Below are positions 35,317-43,861 of a stretch of DNA of 64,000 bases, in pieces (the first letter of the stretch is position 1; every line of letters starts with the position of its first letter). Origin of the DNA: Lichenibacterium minor (lineage in GTDB: Bacteria; Pseudomonadota; Alphaproteobacteria; Rhizobiales; Beijerinckiaceae). Where the stretch lies: contig NZ_QYBB01000012.1 in assembly GCF_004137685.1 (NCBI RefSeq), positions 1 through 64,000 of the forward strand. The letters are read 5' to 3'. The position numbers and the translations under genes are program-made. Under the pieces are notes generated by a model that ran no database searches, was not told the DNA's origin, and saw nothing but the letters and a program-made list of their open reading frames with translations.

Positions 35317-36015
35317 ATGCCGGCCATCGCCCTCGTCGACGACGACAGAAACATCCTCACATCCGTGTCGCTCACGCTCGAAGCCGAAGGCTACCGCGTG
35401 CAGACCTACACGGACGGCGCAGCTGCGCTCGACGGGCTGAAGACCAACCCGCCCGACCTCGCCATCTTCGACATCAAGATGCCCCGCATGGACGGCATGG
35501 AGCTGTTGCGCCGGCTTCGTCAGAAGTCGGACCTGCCCGTCATCTTCCTGACCTCGAAGGACGAGGAGATCGACGAGCTGTTCGGCCTCAAGATGGGCGC
35601 CGACGATTTCATCCGGAAGCCGTTCTCGCAGCGCCTGCTGGTGGAGCGCGTCAAGGCCATCCTGCGCCGCGCCAACCCCAAGGAGGCCGCCGCCCAGAAG
35701 GAGTCCGAGGCCAAGCTGCTGGAGCGCGGCAACCTCAAGATGGACCCCGAGCGCCACACCTGCACCTGGAAGAACGAGCAGGTGGTGCTCACCGTGACGG
35801 AGTTCCTGATCCTGCAGGCGCTGGCGACCCGGCCCGGCGTCGTCAAGAGCCGCAATGCCCTGATGGACGCCGCCTACGACGACCAGGTCTACGTCGACGA
35901 CCGCACGATCGACAGCCACATCAAGCGGCTGCGCAAGAAGTTCAAGGTCGTGGACGACGACTTCGAGATGATCGAGACGCTGTACGGCGTCGGCTACCGC
36001 TTCAAGGAAGCGTGA
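35317..36015 (+). CDS. chvI: Response regulator ChvI
   Basis: A 232-residue OmpR-type regulator: receiver with DDDRNIL, phospho-Asp 52 in [10 protein letters not shown] and [10 protein letters not shown], then a winged helix with [18 protein letters not shown] and YGVGYRFKE. Together with ChvG it controls envelope, acid and virulence/symbiosis genes in Rhizobiales. It starts the order chvI-chvG-hprK-EIIA-HPr that is conserved in this group, 31 bases before chvG. Confidence 0.95.
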   Translation: MPAIALVDDDRNILTSVSLTLEAEGYRVQTYTDGAAALDGLKTNPPDLAIFDIKMPRMDGMELLRRLRQKSDLPVIFLTSKDEEIDELFGLKMGADDFIRKPFSQRLLVERVKAILRRANPKEAAAQKESEAKLLERGNLKMDPERHTCTWKNEQVVLTVTEFLILQALATRPGVVKSRNALMDAAYDDQVYVDDRTIDSHIKRLRKKFKVVDDDFEMIETLYGVGYRFKEA

Positions 36016-36046
36016 GCGGCGGTCCAGCGATGGCGGGGCAGCCCCG

Positions 36047-37867
36047 ATGACCGCTTCGCCGCTGCGCGGCGCCGGCGCCCGCCTCGCCGGCCGCCCGCCG
36101 GGCCGCTCGCGTCCCCGGCGCCTGCGCCGCTCGATCGGCCTGCGCCTGCGCATGGCGCTGCGGTCCGTGACGATGCGCCTGTCATCGTCGCTGACGCGGC
36201 GCATCGTGGTGCTGAACCTCGGGGGCCTCGTCGCCCTCCTGGTGCTGTTCCTCTACATCAACCAGTTCCGCGAAGGGCTGATCGACGCCCGCGTGCAGAG
36301 CCTGCAGACGCAGGGCGAGATCATCGCGGCTGCGATCGCCGCCTCGGCCAGCGTCGACGACGCCAACATCACCATCGACCCCGAGAAGCTCCTGCAGGCG
36401 ACGCCGGGGCAGCCGCCGGCCGCGGACGAGGATGCCGCGGCGTTCGAGTTCTCGATCAACCCCGATCGCGTGGGCCCCGTGCTGCGCCGCCTCGTGACGC
36501 CCACGGGCACGCGGGCGCGCATCTACGACAGCGCGGGCGTGCGCGTGGTCGACACCCGCGCCATGGCGCTGCCGGGCGCGCGGCCCCGCGCGGCGCCGGC
36601 GGCCGACCTGCCGGCCTGGGAACGCGGCTGGCTCGACGTCAAGCGGCGCTTCGCCAAGCCCGAAGCCGCTGCCGTCGACGAGGGCCGGAACGGCGACGGC
36701 GAACTGCCCGAGGTCGCCGAAGCCCTCAAAGGGCGGACGCGCTGGATCGTGCGGGTCAACGCCCGGGGCCAGACCATCGTGTCGATGGCGGTGCCGATCC
36801 TCAACGCCGCCAAGGTCCAGGGCGCGCTGCTGTTGTCCACGCAGCCCGGCGACATCGACAAGATCATCGCGTCCGACCGCTGGGCGCTGTTCCGGGTCTT
36901 CCTCGTCGCCGCCGTGGTGATGTTCGTGCTGTCGCTGTTCCTCGCCAACACCATCGCGGGGCCGATCCGCCGCCTCGCCGAAGCGGCCGAGCGGGTGCGG
37001 CGGGGCGTCGACTCGCGCGAGGAGATCCCCGACTTCACGGCCCGCGCCGACGAGATCGGCCACCTGTCCCGCGCGCTGCGCGACATGACGAAGGCGCTGT
37101 ATTCGCGGATGGAGGCCACCGAAAGCTTCGCCGCCGACGTCGCGCACGAGCTGAAGAACCCGCTGACCTCGCTGCGCAGCGCCGTCGAAACGCTGCCCCG
37201 CATCAAGGCGGAAGAATCGCGCGGGCGCCTCACCGCCATCATCCAGCACGACATCCGCCGCCTCGACCGGCTGATCAGCGACATTTCCGACGCATCCCGG
37301 CTCGACGCGGAGCTCGCCCGCAACCGCACGGCGGGGCTCGACATGGCGATGCTGGTGCGAACCGTCGTGACGGTCGCCAACGAGGTGGAGCGCGACGACG
37401 GCGTGCGGTTCGCCCTCACGGTCGCCCTGCCGCCGCCGGGCCAGGAAGGGCCGGGCTACCGGGTCATGGGCCACGATTCGCGGCTCGGGCAGGTGGTCAA
37501 CAACCTGCTCGACAACGCCCGTTCCTTTTCGGAGGAGGACGGCACCGTGCGGGTGTCGGTGCGGCCGGCGCGGCTCGACGACCAGGGGCGCGCCGGCGTC
37601 GAGGTGGTGGTCGACGACGACGGGCCCGGCATCCCGGCCCACGCCTTCGAACGCATCTTCGAGCGGTTCTACACCGACCGGCCCGACCAGGGGTTCGGGC
37701 AGAATTCGGGGCTCGGACTGTCGATCTCGCGCCAGATCATCGAGGCCCACGGGGGGCGCATCTGGGCCGGCAACCGCACCGCGCCGGCGCCGGACGACGA
37801 CGACCCGCCGCGGGTGCTCGGCGCCCGCTTCACGGTGTGGCTGCCGGCCGTGGGCGCGCGGGGGTGA
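36047..37867 (+). CDS. chvG: Sensor histidine kinase ChvG (ExoS)
   Basis: A 606-residue kinase: a basic N-terminus, a first helix (about 55-72), a periplasmic sensor of about 200 residues, a second helix (about 280-302), HAMP, HisKA with FAADVAHELKNPLTSL (phospho-His 367) and HATPase_c with NNLLDNARSF, DDDGPGI and GLGLSISRQI. In rhizobia its periplasmic part is inhibited by ExoR; I see no exoR here. Its stop overlaps hprK as GTGA. The N-terminus could begin at a later ATG (36152 or nearby), as the first 35 residues are low-complexity. Confidence 0.94.
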   Translation: MTASPLRGAGARLAGRPPGRSRPRRLRRSIGLRLRMALRSVTMRLSSSLTRRIVVLNLGGLVALLVLFLYINQFREGLIDARVQSLQTQGEIIAAAIAASASVDDANITIDPEKLLQATPGQPPAADEDAAAFEFSINPDRVGPVLRRLVTPTGTRARIYDSAGVRVVDTRAMALPGARPRAAPAADLPAWERGWLDVKRRFAKPEAAAVDEGRNGDGELPEVAEALKGRTRWIVRVNARGQTIVSMAVPILNAAKVQGALLLSTQPGDIDKIIASDRWALFRVFLVAAVVMFVLSLFLANTIAGPIRRLAEAAERVRRGVDSREEIPDFTARADEIGHLSRALRDMTKALYSRMEATESFAADVAHELKNPLTSLRSAVETLPRIKAEESRGRLTAIIQHDIRRLDRLISDISDASRLDAELARNRTAGLDMAMLVRTVVTVANEVERDDGVRFALTVALPPPGQEGPGYRVMGHDSRLGQVVNNLLDNARSFSEEDGTVRVSVRPARLDDQGRAGVEVVVDDDGPGIPAHAFERIFERFYTDRPDQGFGQNSGLGLSISRQIIEAHGGRIWAGNRTAPAPDDDDPPRVLGARFTVWLPAVGARG

Positions 37868-38349
37868 GCATCCTCGCGGAGGGGGACGGCCCGCCGCTCC
37901 ACCTCCACGCGTCCGCGGCCGTGCTCGGCGAGCGGGGCGTGCTGATCCGCGGGGCTTCCGGCGCCGGCAAGACCTCCCTCGCGCTCGCGCTGGTGGAACA
38001 CGCGCGGACGCGCGGCGCCTTCGCCCGCATCGTCGCCGACGATCGCACGCTCGTGACGCGCCACGGCGACCGGCTCGTCGCCAGGCCGCACCCGGCGGTG
38101 GCGGGGCGCGTCGAGCGGCGCGGGATCGGGATCGGGATCGTCCCGGTCGATCACGAGCCCGCCTGCGTGGTGGCCCTGGTGGTCGACCTCGTCGCGGGCC
38201 GGCCGGAGCGGATGCCCGAGCCCGGGGCATTGCAGTGCGAGGTCGGCGGCATCGTCCTTCCCCGCATCGCGGTCGCGGCGGGATCCCCGACCCTCGACAT
38301 CGTGGCGCTGGTCGCCACGGCGTCGACGATGTCCGGGATGCCGCCGTGA
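37864..38349 (+). CDS. hprK: HPr kinase/phosphorylase, short alphaproteobacterial form
   Basis: A 161-residue protein corresponding to the C-terminal kinase half of HprK, which is normal for alphaproteobacteria. Walker A is GASGAGKTSLA and IVADDRTLV holds the catalytic Asp. It phosphorylates a serine of HPr with ATP, linking the PTS phosphorelay to ChvGI. The GTG start overlaps the chvG stop by 4 bases. Confidence 0.9.
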   Translation: MSILAEGDGPPLHLHASAAVLGERGVLIRGASGAGKTSLALALVEHARTRGAFARIVADDRTLVTRHGDRLVARPHPAVAGRVERRGIGIGIVPVDHEPACVVALVVDLVAGRPERMPEPGALQCEVGGIVLPRIAVAAGSPTLDIVALVATASTMSGMPP

Positions 38350-38560
38350 AGGCGCCCCTATTTCGCTTGCCAAGCTCGCCGCGATGCACAAGATTGCGCC
38401 TGAAGAGGCCTTGCGTGGCTGGAGCCACGGTCGATGTCGCTTGTCCAGGGCGAAATCAACGCTGCTCGATCCCGGACGTACGAGCAGGTTCGGGAGAACC
38501 TGCCCTGCCGAACGGTCGAGCGGGCAGTCTTCCCGGCAAAGGCATGAGCGGTAGCTTGCA

Positions 38561-38962
38561 ATGATCGGTATGGTGCTCGTGACCCACGGCCACCTTGCGA
38601 CGGAGTTCCGCGCCGCGCTCGAGCACGTCGTGGGCCCGCAGAGGGGGATCGAGACCATCACCATCGGTCCCGAGGACGACATGGAGCAGCGGCGCCAGGA
38701 CATCGTGTCCGCCGTGGCCAGCGTCGATACCGGACAGGGCGTCGTTCTGTTGACGGACATGTTCGGCGGCACGCCGTCCAACCTCGCCATCTCGGTCATG
38801 GACCGAACCCGGGTCGAGGTCGTGGCGGGCATCAACCTGCCCATGCTGATCAAGCTCGCCTCGGTGCGCGAGGTGGCGTCGCTCGAAGTGGCGGTCACCC
38901 AGGCCCAGGAGGCGGGGCGCAAATACATCAACATCGCCAGCCGCGTGCTGAACGGGAAATAG
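38561..38962 (+). CDS. PTS EIIA component, mannose family
   Basis: A 133-residue EIIA-Man-type protein with the phospho-His 9 in LVTHGHLA, LTDMFGGTPSNLA and GINLPMLIKL. With no membrane IIC component around, it belongs to the regulatory PTS of alphaproteobacteria and accepts phosphate from HPr. It lies 211 bases after hprK, and HPr follows after 3 bases. Confidence 0.92.
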   Translation: MIGMVLVTHGHLATEFRAALEHVVGPQRGIETITIGPEDDMEQRRQDIVSAVASVDTGQGVVLLTDMFGGTPSNLAISVMDRTRVEVVAGINLPMLIKLASVREVASLEVAVTQAQEAGRKYINIASRVLNGK

Positions 38963-38965
38963 CCC

Positions 38966-39271
38966 ATGGGGGACAGCGCCGAGACGGCGGATGGGATGGC
39001 GGCCGCGACGCGCGAGCTGCCCATCGTCAACCGCAAGGGGTTGCATGCGCGTGCCACAGCCAAGTTCGTCCAATGCGTGGAGAACTTCCAGGCCGAGGTG
39101 ACGGTGACGCGGTCCGGCGAAACCGTGGGCGGCCAGTCGATCATGGGGATCCTGACGCTCGGCGCCGGCCGCGGCACCACCATCACGGTATCGGCCACGG
39201 GCCCGGACGCGCAGGCCGCCGTGGACGCGCTGGCGGCGCTGGTGGCCAACCGCTTCGGCGAGGACGAGTGA
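38966..39271 (+). CDS. ptsH: Phosphocarrier protein HPr
   Basis: A 101-residue HPr with the histidine site NRKGLHARA (His27) and the regulatory serine in VGGQSIMGILTLGA (Ser58), the target of the HprK two genes upstream. It carries phosphate from enzyme I (not in the window) to EIIA. The first 15 residues are an extra tail; the ATG at 38966 fits spacing to the preceding gene. Confidence 0.94.
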   Translation: MGDSAETADGMAAATRELPIVNRKGLHARATAKFVQCVENFQAEVTVTRSGETVGGQSIMGILTLGAGRGTTITVSATGPDAQAAVDALAALVANRFGEDE

Positions 39272-39279
39272 CCCACGAA

Positions 39280-39297
39280 CCCGGCCGAGGGGCCGGG
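39280..39297 (+). terminator. Hairpin after ptsH
   Basis: CCCGGCC and GGCCGGG form a 7-bp stem around GAGG, 8 bases after the HPr stop, followed by CTGCTTTCG. It is a likely end of the chvI-ptsH transcript. Confidence 0.55.
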
Positions 39298-39419
39298 CTG
39301 CTTTCGCGCGGGCCGGCGGCCCGTTCCGGTTTTCACCGCGGACCGGGGCGGGACGCGGGGCTTGCGGCGAAGCGTGGGCGGGGCCATGTCGGCTCCGATT
39401 CCAGCAGAGGACCGACGCC

Positions 39420-39677
39420 ATGCCCCAGACCCGCGGCCGCATCTTCGACGACTTCGCCAGCCTCATGACCAATGCAGCGGGGGTCGCCAACGGCGTCAAG
39501 CGCGAAGCCGAGACGGCCGTGCGCTCCCAGGTCGAGCGCATCCTGGCCGGCATGAACGTGGTCACCCGCGAAGAATTCGAAGCCGTGCGCGACATGGCGG
39601 CCCTGGCCCGCGAGGAGAACGACGAGTTGCGCCGCCGCATCGTCGCGCTGGAAGCCGGAACCGCCGCCGGCCACTGA
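39420..39677 (+). CDS. ubiK: UbiK family accessory factor
   Basis: An 85-residue protein with an N-terminal amphipathic helix (RIFDDFASLMTNAAGVANGV) and a C-terminal coiled coil (VTREEFEAVRDMAALAREEN). This is the pattern of the BMFP/YqiC family, in which UbiK binds UbiJ and lipids to support aerobic ubiquinone synthesis. It stands alone between the PTS genes and an MFS gene. The ubiquinone role is by family. Confidence 0.82.
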   Translation: MPQTRGRIFDDFASLMTNAAGVANGVKREAETAVRSQVERILAGMNVVTREEFEAVRDMAALAREENDELRRRIVALEAGTAAGH

Positions 39678-39743
39678 TACCGGCGGTCAAAGAACCCCGG
39701 CCGCCGGCAAGCGCGAACGCGCGCCGCCGCCCAGGCGGCGCGA
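39677..39743 (+). repeat. Dispersed intergenic repeat, copy 1
   Basis: About 67 bases starting ATACCGGCGG right after ubiK. It contains AAGCGCGAA and GCGCGCCGCCG and is similar to a copy at 60220-60285 on the other strand. The inner 28 bases match at 25 positions. Confidence 0.6.
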
Positions 39744-39796
39744 CGCGGAGGCGCGACAAGGCGGCCTTTCCCGCCGCCCGGTAGGGTCCGAACCGC

Positions 39797-39820
39797 GGCC
39801 GGGTCCCGAAAGGCCCGGCC
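39797..39820. terminator. Hairpin between ubiK and the MFS gene
   Basis: GGCCGGG and CCCGGCC form a 7-bp stem with a 10-base loop (TCCCGAAAGG), placed between convergent genes and followed by CTTCG. Weak tail, so moderate support. Confidence 0.45.
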
Positions 39821-39850
39821 CTTCGCTGAATGCGGTGAACTCGCTCGTCG

Positions 39851-41065
39851 TCAGGCCTGGGGACGGCGGCGGTCCAGCAGTGCCGACACGCCGAAGACGG
39901 CGAGGCCCAGCACCGGCAGGCCGGCCGCCACCCATCCGGTCGAGGCCCAGCCGTAGCCGGCCGCGATGGCCACGCCGCCGAGCCAGGCGCCGAGCGCGTT
40001 GGCGACGTTGAAGGCCGAATGGTTCAGCGCCGCCGCCAGCGTTTGGGCGTCGGCGGCGACGTCCATCAGCCGCGTCTGCAGGGCCGGCATGATGGCGAAG
40101 CCGCAGCCGACCAGGAACATCGCCGCCGCGGCCGTCCAGCCGTCATGCGCGGCGAAGACGTAGACGACGCCGATCGCCACGTCCCACAGCAGCACGCCGG
40201 CGATGGCCGGCATCAGCGCGACGTCGGCCAGCTTCGACCCCACCACGTTGCCGGCCGTCATGCCGAGCCCGAACCCGGCCAGCACCAGCGGCACGGTGGC
40301 GAGCGGAAGGCCCGACACGTGGGTCAGCGTCGAGCTGACGTAGGTGTAGATGGCGAAGACGCCGCCCGACCCCACGGCCGCGACGGCGAGCGTGAGCCAC
40401 ACCTGCGGGCGGCGCAGCGCCCCGAGCTCGACGAGCGGGCTCGACGCGGTGGCCGAGGTGGCGGGCACGGCGAGCCAGATGAGCAGCACGGTGAGGAGCC
40501 CGACGGCTCCCACGCCCGCGAAGGCGAGGCGCCAGCCGAGCGACTGACCGAACCAGGTGACGAGCGGCGTGCCCACCACGGTGGCGATGGTGAGCCCCAT
40601 CATGATGCGGCCGACCGCCCGGGCCCGCCCGCCGGGCGGCGACAGGGAGGCCGCCACCAGCGACGCCACGCCGAAATAGGCGCCGTGCGGCATGCCGGTG
40701 AGGAAGCGCAGGCCGATGAGGGCGTGGTACCCCGGCGCCAGGGCGCTGGCGAGGTTGCCGAGCGCGAAGACCGCCATCAGCCCGAGCAGCAGGGTGCGGC
40801 GCGGCAGCTTGGCGGCCAGCACGGCGATGATCGGCGACCCCACCACGACCCCGAGCGCGTAGGCGCTGATGACGTGGCCGGCGGTGGGCTCGGTGACGCC
40901 GAGCGTTCCGGCGAGGTCGGGCAGGAAGCCCATGGTGGCGAACTCGCCGGTGCCGATGGCGAAGCCGCCGACCGCGAGGGCGAACTCGATCATCGCCGTG
41001 CGGCGCTTGTCGTCCCGGATGTCGGTCAGCGACGAGGCGGCGCGGGGAAGCGCGGCGTCGGTCAT
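39851..41065 (-). CDS. MFS efflux permease (AraJ/DHA1-like)
   Basis: A 404-residue, 12-helix major facilitator of the DHA1 drug or sugar efflux group. Marks are AIGTGEFATMGFLPDLA in helix 1, GSPIIAVLAAKLPRRTLLLGLM (motif A) and ATVVGTPLVTWFGQSLGWRLAF (motif C). Its ATG at 41065 is preceded by AGGGGAGAT. It lies next to the SOS cassette but on the opposite strand. Substrate unknown. Confidence 0.87.
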   Translation of the reverse strand: MTDAALPRAASSLTDIRDDKRRTAMIEFALAVGGFAIGTGEFATMGFLPDLAGTLGVTEPTAGHVISAYALGVVVGSPIIAVLAAKLPRRTLLLGLMAVFALGNLASALAPGYHALIGLRFLTGMPHGAYFGVASLVAASLSPPGGRARAVGRIMMGLTIATVVGTPLVTWFGQSLGWRLAFAGVGAVGLLTVLLIWLAVPATSATASSPLVELGALRRPQVWLTLAVAAVGSGGVFAIYTYVSSTLTHVSGLPLATVPLVLAGFGLGMTAGNVVGSKLADVALMPAIAGVLLWDVAIGVVYVFAAHDGWTAAAAMFLVGCGFAIMPALQTRLMDVAADAQTLAAALNHSAFNVANALGAWLGGVAIAAGYGWASTGWVAAGLPVLGLAVFGVSALLDRRRPQA

Positions 41066-41501
41066 GGGGATCTCCCCTGTGTGAGGTGGCGCCGGTCGAC
41101 GGGCGCGGACACGGCCTCGGCGGACCGGCGTGCTGCAACGCACTCGCGCCGCATCTTGCGCTGCGGCTGGCGTGCCGGGCACCCCGGCACCCGCATGGCT
41201 GCGTCCCGGTCCGGCCCGACGGGAGGAACGGGCCGCCGGGCACGCCTTCCCGTGACGCCCCCCGGAAGCTTCCGCTGTGGATAAGTCCCACGATCTTGCA
41301 ACCCGACGGGCCCCGAGCGCCCGCCCAGCCCGGCCCTGCACTCAACTCACGATGATTCGACCCGCCTTGACTCTCCGATGCCCAGCCGTGATCCATGGAG
41401 AACAAAACAGGAACGCACGGTGGGCCGTCCCGGTTGTCGGCAGCGCCCCTCCGATGGGTCCCGTCGTCGCATTCGGTGTGTCGCGTTCACGAGGTCGAGC
41501 G
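41066..41501. other. Divergent control region with SOS operator, 436 bases
   Basis: Contains the upstream region of the MFS gene and the imuA promoter region. A TTGACT at 41367-41372 lies 27 bases before the LexA box and could be the -35. The -10 is poor. Between 41090 and 41340 I see nothing definite. Confidence 0.55.
41400..41414 (+). promoter_or_regulatory. LexA box upstream of imuA
   Basis: GAACAAAACAGGAAC, the reverse complement of a perfect GTTC-N7-GTTC operator and identical in all 15 bases to the box at 6598-6612. It lies 88 bases before the imuA start and would place imuA-imuB-dnaE2 under SOS control, as known in other alphaproteobacteria. Confidence 0.93.
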
Positions 41502-42374
41502 GTGCCGCAGGACCATCCATCCCCCGACGTCGCCGCCCTGCGGGGCGTCGTCGCCCGCATCGAGGCGGGCCGGAGCGGCCCACCGCGCCGGACCGGCCCC
41601 GCCGGACCGGCCACCGTTTCTCTCGGCGACGGCGCCCTGCCGCTCGATGCCGCCTTGGGGGGCGGGCTCAGGCGCGGCGCGCTGCACGAGGTCGTGGCGG
41701 AGAACGCGCGGGACGCCGCGGCGGCGGCCGGCTTCGCTCTCGCCGCCGCCGGGCGCTGCTCCGGCGCGGCGCCGCTCGTGTGGATCGTGGAAGACCCTGC
41801 CGCGGCCGAAACCGGCGCGCCCTACCGCCCGGGGCTCGCCGCCCACGGCATCGACCCGGACCGGCTGATCCTGGTCCGCACCGCGGACGGGCAGGCGACG
41901 CTGTGGGCGCTGGAAGAAGCGCTGAGGCTCGGCGCGCCGGCCGTGCTGGCGGAACTGTGGGGCGCGAAACATTACGGGCTCGCGCCGTCACGCCGCCTGC
42001 TCCTCGCCGCACAGGGCGGCCGCGGCGCCGCCCTGCTGCTCCACGCGGGCCTCGCTGGACGGGGCGCGGGCCTGTCGAGCGCGGCCGAAACGCGGCTCGT
42101 CGTGGCGGCCTGCCCGAGCCCGCACCTCGCCTCGGCGGGAACCCGCCTGCCCATCCCCGGCCCCGCCGCCGTGGCGGTGCGCGTCCTGAAGCTCCGCCTC
42201 GGCGGCGACGCCGGCCTCGACCGCGACCGCCGCCATCCCATCGTTTGGAACCAGCACCGGAGGTGCTTCGATGCCCACCCGCTACCTGTCGGCGTTCCTG
42301 CCCCTGCTGCCGACCGACCGGGTGCGCCGCGCCGCGCCGCGGCCGTCGTCGCCTTTGGAAACCGGGCCGGATGA
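41502..42374 (+). CDS. imuA: Mutasome protein ImuA
   Basis: A 290-residue RecA/SulA-like accessory factor of the translesion mutasome. Visible are a short coiled helix (ALRGVVARIEAG), LPLDAALGGGLRRGALHEVVAE with a degenerate nucleotide loop, LVWIVED and RLLLAAQGGRGAALLLHAG. The GTG at 41502 is chosen because GAGG lies 7 bases before it and the ATGs upstream have no ribosome site. The end overlaps imuB by 104 bases, which is large. In Caulobacter the ImuA-ImuB-DnaE2 set carries out error-prone synthesis after DNA damage. Confidence 0.87.
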   Translation: MPQDHPSPDVAALRGVVARIEAGRSGPPRRTGPAGPATVSLGDGALPLDAALGGGLRRGALHEVVAENARDAAAAAGFALAAAGRCSGAAPLVWIVEDPAAAETGAPYRPGLAAHGIDPDRLILVRTADGQATLWALEEALRLGAPAVLAELWGAKHYGLAPSRRLLLAAQGGRGAALLLHAGLAGRGAGLSSAAETRLVVAACPSPHLASAGTRLPIPGPAAVAVRVLKLRLGGDAGLDRDRRHPIVWNQHRRCFDAHPLPVGVPAPAADRPGAPRRAAAVVAFGNRAG

Positions 42375-43824
42375 CGGGCTGGTCGCGGTCGCGGCGGTCA
42401 AGGGCGCGCAGCGGCTGACGGCGGCCTGCGCGGTGGCGGCGGCGCGCGGGCTCCGGCCCGGCCTGGCGCTCGCCGACGCCCGCGCCCTGTGCCCCGCCGT
42501 CCGGGTCGTCGAGGCCGACCCCGACGCCGATGCCGCGCTGATGGCGGCCGTGGTGGACTGGTGCCGCCGCTTCACGCCGCTGTCGGCGCCCGACGGGCCG
42601 GACGGCGCGGTGCTGGACATCGGCGGGGCGGCCCACCTGTTCGGCGGCGAAGCGGGGCTCGTCGAAGCCGTCGAGGCGGGCCTGCGCCGGCAGGGCCTCG
42701 CCTGCCGGGCCGCGGTGGCGTCGACGCCCGAGGCCGCCTGGGCGCTGGCCCGGTTCGGGACGGATAAGATCGCCCCGACGCCGGTCGAGCCCGGCTTCGA
42801 GCCGCTGATCTCCGCCCTGCCCCTGGCGGCGCTGCGCCTCGACGGCGACACGGTGGCGGGGCTGGCCCGGGCCGGCCTCGCCCGCGTCGGCGACCTCCTG
42901 AGCCGGCCGCGCGCCCCGATCGCGGCGCGCTTCGGCGCGCCGGTGCTGGCGCGCCTCGACGGGCTGATGGGGCGCGGCTCGTCGCCCATCGGCCCGCGCT
43001 TCCCGGCACCCCGCTGCGTGGCGGAGCGCCGCTTCTCGGGGGGGCTCGCCCGGATCGAGCAGATCGAGGCGGCGCTGCTGCCGCTGTGCCGGCACCTGTG
43101 CGCCTCGCTGGCCCGGCGCGGGGAAGGTGCGCGGCGGGTCGCGGCGAGCTTCTTCCGCGTCGACGGGGCCTTGAAGCACCTCCAGATCGGCACGAGCCGC
43201 CCGACGCGCGACCCGGAAGCGCTGTTCGGGCTGTTCCGCGAAAGGCTCGCCGCCCTCGGCGAGGACGGGCTCGACACCGGCTACGGCTTCGACCTGATCC
43301 GCCTCGCCGTGACGGACAGCGAGCCGCTCGACGCCCGCCAGGACGGGCTCGACCCGGAGGACGCGCCCGCCGGAAGCGATGCTGCTACCGACCTCGCCGA
43401 CCGGCTCGGGGCGCGGCTCGGGCTGCGGCGCGTGCTGCGGCTCGCCGCCCGCGACAGCCACGTTCCCGAATGCGCCGTGGTGGCGCTGCCGGCCGTTTCC
43501 CGCGATCCCGCGTCCGGCCGGGACGACGCGGACCTGTGCCGGCCGATCCGCCTGTTCGACCGGCCGGAGCCGATCGAAACCATCGCGACGGTGCCCGACG
43601 GGCCGCCGGTGCGGTTCCGCTGGCGCCGCGCCTTCCACGACATCGCCGCCATCGAGGGGCCGGAGCGGATCGCGCCCGAATGGTGGACGGGTGGCGCCGA
43701 GCTGACGCGCGACTATTTCCGCGCCGAGGACCGGGACGGCCGGCGGTTCTGGCTTTACCGCGAAGGGCTGGTCGGGCCGGAAACCGACGGACCGCGCTGG
43801 TTCGTGCACGGGCTGTTCGCGTGA
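42271..43824 (+). CDS. imuB: Mutasome protein ImuB (inactive Y-family polymerase)
   Basis: A 517-residue DinB-like protein. The polymerase fold is kept (GLALADARALCPAVRVVEADP, GAVLDIGGAAHLFGGE, ACRAAVASTPEAAWALAR), but the catalytic acid cluster is lost, as in ImuB in general. It acts as the hub that joins ImuA, DnaE2 and the beta clamp. The strong GGAGG before the ATG at 42271 supports the start inside imuA. Confidence 0.92.
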   Translation: MPTRYLSAFLPLLPTDRVRRAAPRPSSPLETGPDDGLVAVAAVKGAQRLTAACAVAAARGLRPGLALADARALCPAVRVVEADPDADAALMAAVVDWCRRFTPLSAPDGPDGAVLDIGGAAHLFGGEAGLVEAVEAGLRRQGLACRAAVASTPEAAWALARFGTDKIAPTPVEPGFEPLISALPLAALRLDGDTVAGLARAGLARVGDLLSRPRAPIAARFGAPVLARLDGLMGRGSSPIGPRFPAPRCVAERRFSGGLARIEQIEAALLPLCRHLCASLARRGEGARRVAASFFRVDGALKHLQIGTSRPTRDPEALFGLFRERLAALGEDGLDTGYGFDLIRLAVTDSEPLDARQDGLDPEDAPAGSDAATDLADRLGARLGLRRVLRLAARDSHVPECAVVALPAVSRDPASGRDDADLCRPIRLFDRPEPIETIATVPDGPPVRFRWRRAFHDIAAIEGPERIAPEWWTGGAELTRDYFRAEDRDGRRFWLYREGLVGPETDGPRWFVHGLFA

Positions 43825-43861
43825 CGGCCCCCCGCCTGCGCCGGGACGGTCGCCGGGCGCC

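Noticed and set aside
38350-38560. Small gene between hprK and the EIIA gene
   Set aside because: The open frames there have no ribosome site and read as shadow code; the gap is shorter than 300 bases and likely a leader.
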